From NCBI GenBank assembly GCA_030248215.1, contig JASANG010002125.1, forward strand, positions 124,001 to 188,000: DNA of 64,000 nucleotides, read 5' to 3'. Under the pieces are notes generated by a model. That model had not been told where the DNA came from. It made no database searches and saw only the letters and a list, made by a program, of their open reading frames with translations. The translations under genes were made by a program, and so were the position numbers. The DNA is from Enoplolaimus lenunculus. Taxonomy: Eukaryota; Nematoda; Enoplea; Enoplida; Thoracostomopsidae. Shown here piece by piece: positions 59,728 to 64,000 of the stretch (positions are counted from its first letter, which is position 1; each line of letters starts with the position of its first letter).

Positions 59728-60859
59728 TATGATTCATTTTTATTTAAACAAAGTAAAGATTGTGCAATAGTTTTGAACGCCTAGAAGCAAGCAGAAACAT
59801 ATTGACTCTAAACTAATGAAGTTAATATTGAGATTAGAAGTGCAGAGTAAATCTTAGATAAACACTGAGCTAACTACGACTCAACCCTAACAATTAGAGT
59901 ATGAGGATATCAACACATTTGAGATCTACGCATGTATACTCAAGTCTATGTTACCATCTATCAACGTTTAGCGTTAGGTGATCGAATTGACGAACTTCTG
60001 CAATTGCGAATCTCAAAACAGGTGCTGAAATAGGACAAATTAAATGCGAAAAATGTGCTAAATTTCAATCGTCATCATTCACTGATTCGAAAGCTAAAAA
60101 ACTTATCATCAATTGGTGATAAGTGGTACACATATTTGAGAATATGGGCTTTACGTGAAGTTCCAACTGAATATGTCTCACGTACTTGTTCGCTAGTGCT
60201 AATTTAATACAAGGCCAAAGTTTTCAACTCACATGTTTATTGTTTGCCTAAGCCTAAAGCCTAAAAATGCACGTAAACCCAACAAGGGCATAAAACTTGG
60301 ATTGCAATTTGGGAAGGTATAATTTTACGTATAAAAAATTCTGACCCCTGCTATCCTGAAAATTGAAACCAGTTAAAAGCACTTTTTCTTGCCTCTCCAG
60401 AAATTTCGGGATGAGATATATGATATGTCCCCACTTTCTATCCCTTTCTACGCACCCATCAAGCTGAGCCTACTCTATTTTACGCGGATCTTTGGGCAAG
60501 GGTCGAAATAAAAATGATATATCATGTACTTCAAAGACATTAAAACTATCCTAAGATTTATGGGAAAAAATATATTACAAATATCACTCACTGGTTTAGC
60601 TAATTTCTTACCCTGTTTATAAACAAAACAGATACGTACCAAGTGCTAATGTCTCCACAGTCTAAATTTACCACCATCTCTATGAAGCTTAAAGAAAAAT
60701 GACACCTGTCTCAATACTTTTTTGGTGATTATGTCCAAGTTCCAGCTTGATATTTTTGTCGGAAAAAAATTATTCAATACCGTTTGTACATTAAAACATA
60801 TATATTTGGCTTTGCAGTATCGCGTGTTGGGCGAAACTAACAAAGGTTCGAACAGGCCC

Positions 60860-61012
60860 ACAGCCAGCTGGGAGGGTCCAAAAATTTTTCAGGAGGGGCA
60901 TTCAAGGGTTTTCAATGACTTACAAGCAAGATTGAAAATCTTTTAGGGGGGCCAACACTTTTCCAGAGGGGGGGCTGAGCCCCCCTGGCCTCCCTTGGCT
61001 ACGGGCCCGGTT
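60860..61012 (+). repeat. Repeat end with G-rich terminus
   Basis: Longer copy of the 57811 repeat. Contains tgacttacaagcaagattga then a purine/G-rich palindrome-like gggggctgagccccc and cccttggctacgggcccgg. Such endings are common at the termini of invertebrate non-autonomous elements. Confidence 0.6.
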
Positions 61013-61686
61013 GTCGAACTGAATAAACGAAGCAAAACTGAACCTAAAACCATGTCCTCAATGTTTAAAACAAATTGTATGGTCCAACTGGCTGATAAGT
61101 TTTCTACTCTGATAAAAACGTAACCTACCGGTGAGTTACAGCTTGCTTACGTTTGTACAGGTAATTTCTGTATTTTCATTTTACCTCTTCATAAATTTCG
61201 CCAGTACGCAAAGTTTAACAAGTAAGTGTGGCGTCATACTTGTCGTGCGGCGCTGTCCGTCGTCGTCTGTCACCATACGGTATCGTAGGTGAGTAATTTA
61301 GTGACGTATACGGTGACGGGCGGTCCCGGACGCCGAAGGACGTCACCGGACGCCATCAATATTAAAGCGCCACCCTGACAAATAAAAAACGTATTATTTG
61401 ATTTCATATTAGGCAAAAATATCGTAGAATTGCTTGGTTGTTAACGCAAGAAAAACCTAATAATTAAAGATATACCCGCTTTATCTGAGATTGAAAATTG
61501 AAACAAAGTTCGTCAAGGTGTTAATATATGCACTATAAGATGCACTAATGTGAGCAAGTAAACATTAAATGCGACCCTAAGTATGTTTAGCATCAGTCTG
61601 TCTCAACTACTTCAGGGTGCCTCCTGATTGTGAGCTGATGTGCCCAAATTATCGACCTTGCTCAACCATAGTTTTGATTGAATTGT

Positions 61687-61812
61687 TTTCACTGGTTCCA
61701 GCTCGGTGTCTATTGGTTAATGCTGGTAATGAGTTGATAGCTGATTGGTTTCACTGGTTCCATCTCGATATCTATTGGTTAATGGTGGTAATGAGTTGAT
61801 AGCTGATTGGCT
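61687..61812. repeat. 62-bp tandem duplication
   Basis: Two units 62 bp apart share tctattggttaatg and taatgagttgatagctgatt. The period is not a multiple of 3, so the overlapping open frames are not evidence of coding. Confidence 0.85.
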
Positions 61813-62296
61813 TGTTAAGTTCATAACAGCGCATGGCAGAAAACATCAAGCCAAGATTATACCTTCCAAATTACTATGTTTTCAACCCAAATATCTCAGA
61901 AAGTGCTTGGACAACGCTGAACGTTTAATAATTAATGCTTGTCATCGTCTGTATAACCTTTACACGACAAAGGCCAAAACTTTTTCAAAATTACACAAAC
62001 ATCATAATTAATATTTTAAAACACAGACATTTTCTGTCACAAAAAGCTGTGTTTTGAAGAATTTGGTTGTAATTTTTAAGTATTCGGTCGTTTTTGTCGT
62101 AAAATACACATTATTCCAATATTGAGGTATGCAGCAGAACAGTGTCGGTTTGGAGTCGCCGCCATAGCTCCAAAGCCAAAACATTGTATTAGGATTTTAA
62201 AGCTAAAATTTATCAGGTTACAGTGCTAATTTAAGAAACGCCCAAAACGAAAAGTTTCTGCGTTACAATAGAAAATATTTTAGCAAACTTGGTTGT

Positions 62297-62457
62297 GGCC
62301 ATTGTAAAGTACAGGGGCGAAACAGTATTATAAGCATATTCCTACGCGTAAGCCTAAGCCTAAGCCTAAGCCAAGCACAAAAACTAGTCTCAAGCTTACG
62401 CTTACTCTTTTTTTAGTTCCATAGAAAAACGTTCCACCTCTGATGTTTACATGGGCC
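62297..62457. mobile_element. MITE family A
   Basis: 161 bp, starting ggccattgtaaagtacaggg and ending gatgtttacatgggcc. The interior has gtaagcctaagcctaagcct. Flanks ttggttgt and gttgttgt match at 6 of 8. Confidence 0.85.
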
Positions 62458-62846
62458 GTTGTTGTGGACAAACATCTAGTAATGGTCTTAACACTTTAAC
62501 TCAGGTTGACAGCTCATCACACACACGCCGTTCAATTGACTCTTGGCTGTTGAATGCCTTGAATTGAAATATTTCAATTTAAACCTCTTGGATCATTCTT
62601 TACGCAAATAATTTATTTTTCAAAACCAAACGAATCTCATAATATGCGAGATTAGAATTTATACTGCGTTTTTGAACAGATTAATTGCTGACATAGAGAT
62701 ATTAAAAAATCTGGTATTTTGGGTTTTACCTTTCAACTCTCAAACACGAATGTATATTTCTTTATGGGAAATGCAACGGTTTTTGTAAAATTATCAGTTT
62801 CCAAACTGAAAAAAATTCTGTTATGAATTTTTGTGCGTAGTCTGGA

Positions 62847-63143
62847 ATGGAAGTGCCCTTTCTGGCGCCTCTCTCGTGTGAATTATGCCTTCTGCATAAT
62901 CAGAGGTTTGGAAAGTGGGCTACGTTTTATAAAACATTGGCTAAAAAATTTAGCCTGTTACCAATTAAACAAGTTTCAAAATTACTGACAAACATTTCAA
63001 AGAGTCTACTTGATTCTCGGTCGTTTCCTAGCCCTGCAGCAGTTGAACACAAACGTCAATGTCAAGATTTATCTCAACTTAAATTGAATCAGCTTCGACG
63101 AGGCAGAACAGTGCTGGGTGACAGGATTACAGTAACCACGTAA
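62847..63143 (+). other. Unassigned 98-codon open frame
   Basis: Encodes a moderately polar product with LLHNQRFGKWATFYKTLAKK and QDLSQLKLNQLRRGRTVLGD. Composition looks protein-like for this AT-rich region, but I recognise no family and no convincing splice sites. It may be an exon, a transposon fragment or chance. Confidence 0.25.
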
Positions 63144-63167
63144 AATTATCTGTTCTATTTGGCACCT

Positions 63168-63225
63168 TTGTACACTGCAAAAAATGGTCGAGTCAAATTA
63201 ATTCTCTCCGAAATAGGCTTTTCCG
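63168..63225. repeat. Inverted single relative of the 106-bp array
   Basis: cactgcaaaaaatggtcgag and tcaaattaattctctccg are the reverse complement of the core of the 55.0-55.4 kb units with a few changes. The adjacent sequence to 63310 repeats gagtcaaattcgact-type motifs. Confidence 0.7.
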
Positions 63226-64000
63226 GACTACATAAACTGAGGCAAATTTGACTCCACCAGAGTCAAATTCGACTAACCCAAGTTGCTCAGTGAGCCGAAT
63301 TTGGCTGCGGCGGAGTCAATTGCATGAATCTGTCAAGTTGAAAACGTATCACTAACTGGTTATAAGTTCTATATGCATTTGCGAATATGGGTTCGAAATT
63401 GCATACATATTAATTTGACAAAATAACATACCCTATTAACACAATGCAGAACGCATGATAATTATTCGTTTTAAACTTTCTAACTCTTACAATAGGTTAT
63501 AGTCAAAAATCTAAGCTGCCACACTGAATTACTGTAAATATTCAAAATAATATGCAGATCTAAACGCAGTGATGCCGTGAACGACAACCATCACATGGTT
63601 CGGCAGACTTTTACGTGATTAATAATTAAAATTATAAAACTTCACCGTTTTAGGCCAAATACTGCTCGTAGTGCAAACGTGAGCCTAGTGGCTTGGGCAT
63701 CGCAACAACATATGGACTGTGGTGTACGCGATTTGAATCCAGCGAAAAATAATTTAAATAAAAGCAGTCAGTTGTTAAATTTCTCAAATTTTTTACCGTA
63801 AAACTACATAGCTACACTTGTTTAGAAAATAGTTATGAAATTCAGAATGGTGGAAGCGGACACGTTCTTGCACAAATCTCAAGGCCCCCACGTCTAGAGT
63901 CGTAAACGTGCTGTGGTAAATTTGATACCGTGAGAGTTTTGGGTGCGAAAAAAGTTGTTTCTGGATTTTTTTTATAAATTAGAGGTAAAAACTAAATTTA

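Larger units (their letters stand above)
54809..64000. other. Gene-poor, repeat-dense right end
   Basis: No conserved exon recognised over about 9 kb on either strand. It should contain the globin 5' exon or exons. Content is the 106-bp tandem array, MITE families A, C and F, SINE copies, smaller repeat pairs and unassigned frames near 60646-60861 (minus) and 62847-63143 (plus). Confidence 0.5.

Noticed and set aside
60646-60861. 71-codon minus-strand frame (KISSWNLDIITKKVLRQVSF)
   Set aside because: It faintly resembles RT-type sequence but lacks any diagnostic motif, so I do not annotate it as a LINE fragment.
61617-62011. Overlapping 60- and 88-codon frames
   Set aside because: The overlap arises from a 62-bp tandem duplication that shifts frame between units; neither product is recognisable.
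63655-63745. Possible tRNA gene (gcctagtggcttgggcat and gatttgaatccag)
   Set aside because: Box-like motifs are present, but I could not pair an acceptor or anticodon stem; at most it is a SINE fragment.

Overview
The window is animal nuclear DNA: AT-rich, with genes split into many short exons by small GT-AG introns and separated by dense miniature transposons. A nematode is the best guess. The globin pairs an EF-hand-free globin fold with a long polar tail in the nematode style, and one transposon family carries arrays of TTAGGC, the nematode telomere hexamer. A large repeat-rich genome such as a mermithid would fit, but the species is inference. I see no prokaryotic features, no CRISPR array, and no LTR, retroviral or Polinton-like element.

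Layout. 1-13262 (+): UGGT, the ER glycoprotein-folding sensor, entering from outside the window with 23 exons. 15320-18555 (+): a decayed Tx1/L1-like LINE. 19186-20423 (+): EMC6, two exons. 22635-23228 (-): PSMB2, intronless. 27192-30244 (-): parkin, RING0 through RING2; its 5' end was not found. 34184-42813 (+): UBR7, complete in 12 exons. 45570-47585 (+): RRN3, intronless. 52285-54808 (-): the 3' three exons of a globin with a large loop insertion and a long C-terminal tail. From about 54.8 kb to the end I find only repeats and a few unassigned ORFs.

The genes are ordinary single-copy housekeeping genes. Two act in ER protein quality control (UGGT, EMC6) and three in the ubiquitin-proteasome system (PSMB2, parkin, UBR7), but nothing indicates a co-regulated cluster; each has its own strand and spacing.

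The unusual content is the mobile DNA. At least five miniature inverted-repeat families can be delimited, four of them by 8-bp target-site duplications that point to hAT-type transposition. They occur nested, inside introns, and next to coding ends. One sits directly on the parkin stop codon. One family contains telomere-like hexamers. One copy is only 64 bp long with a perfect target-site duplication.
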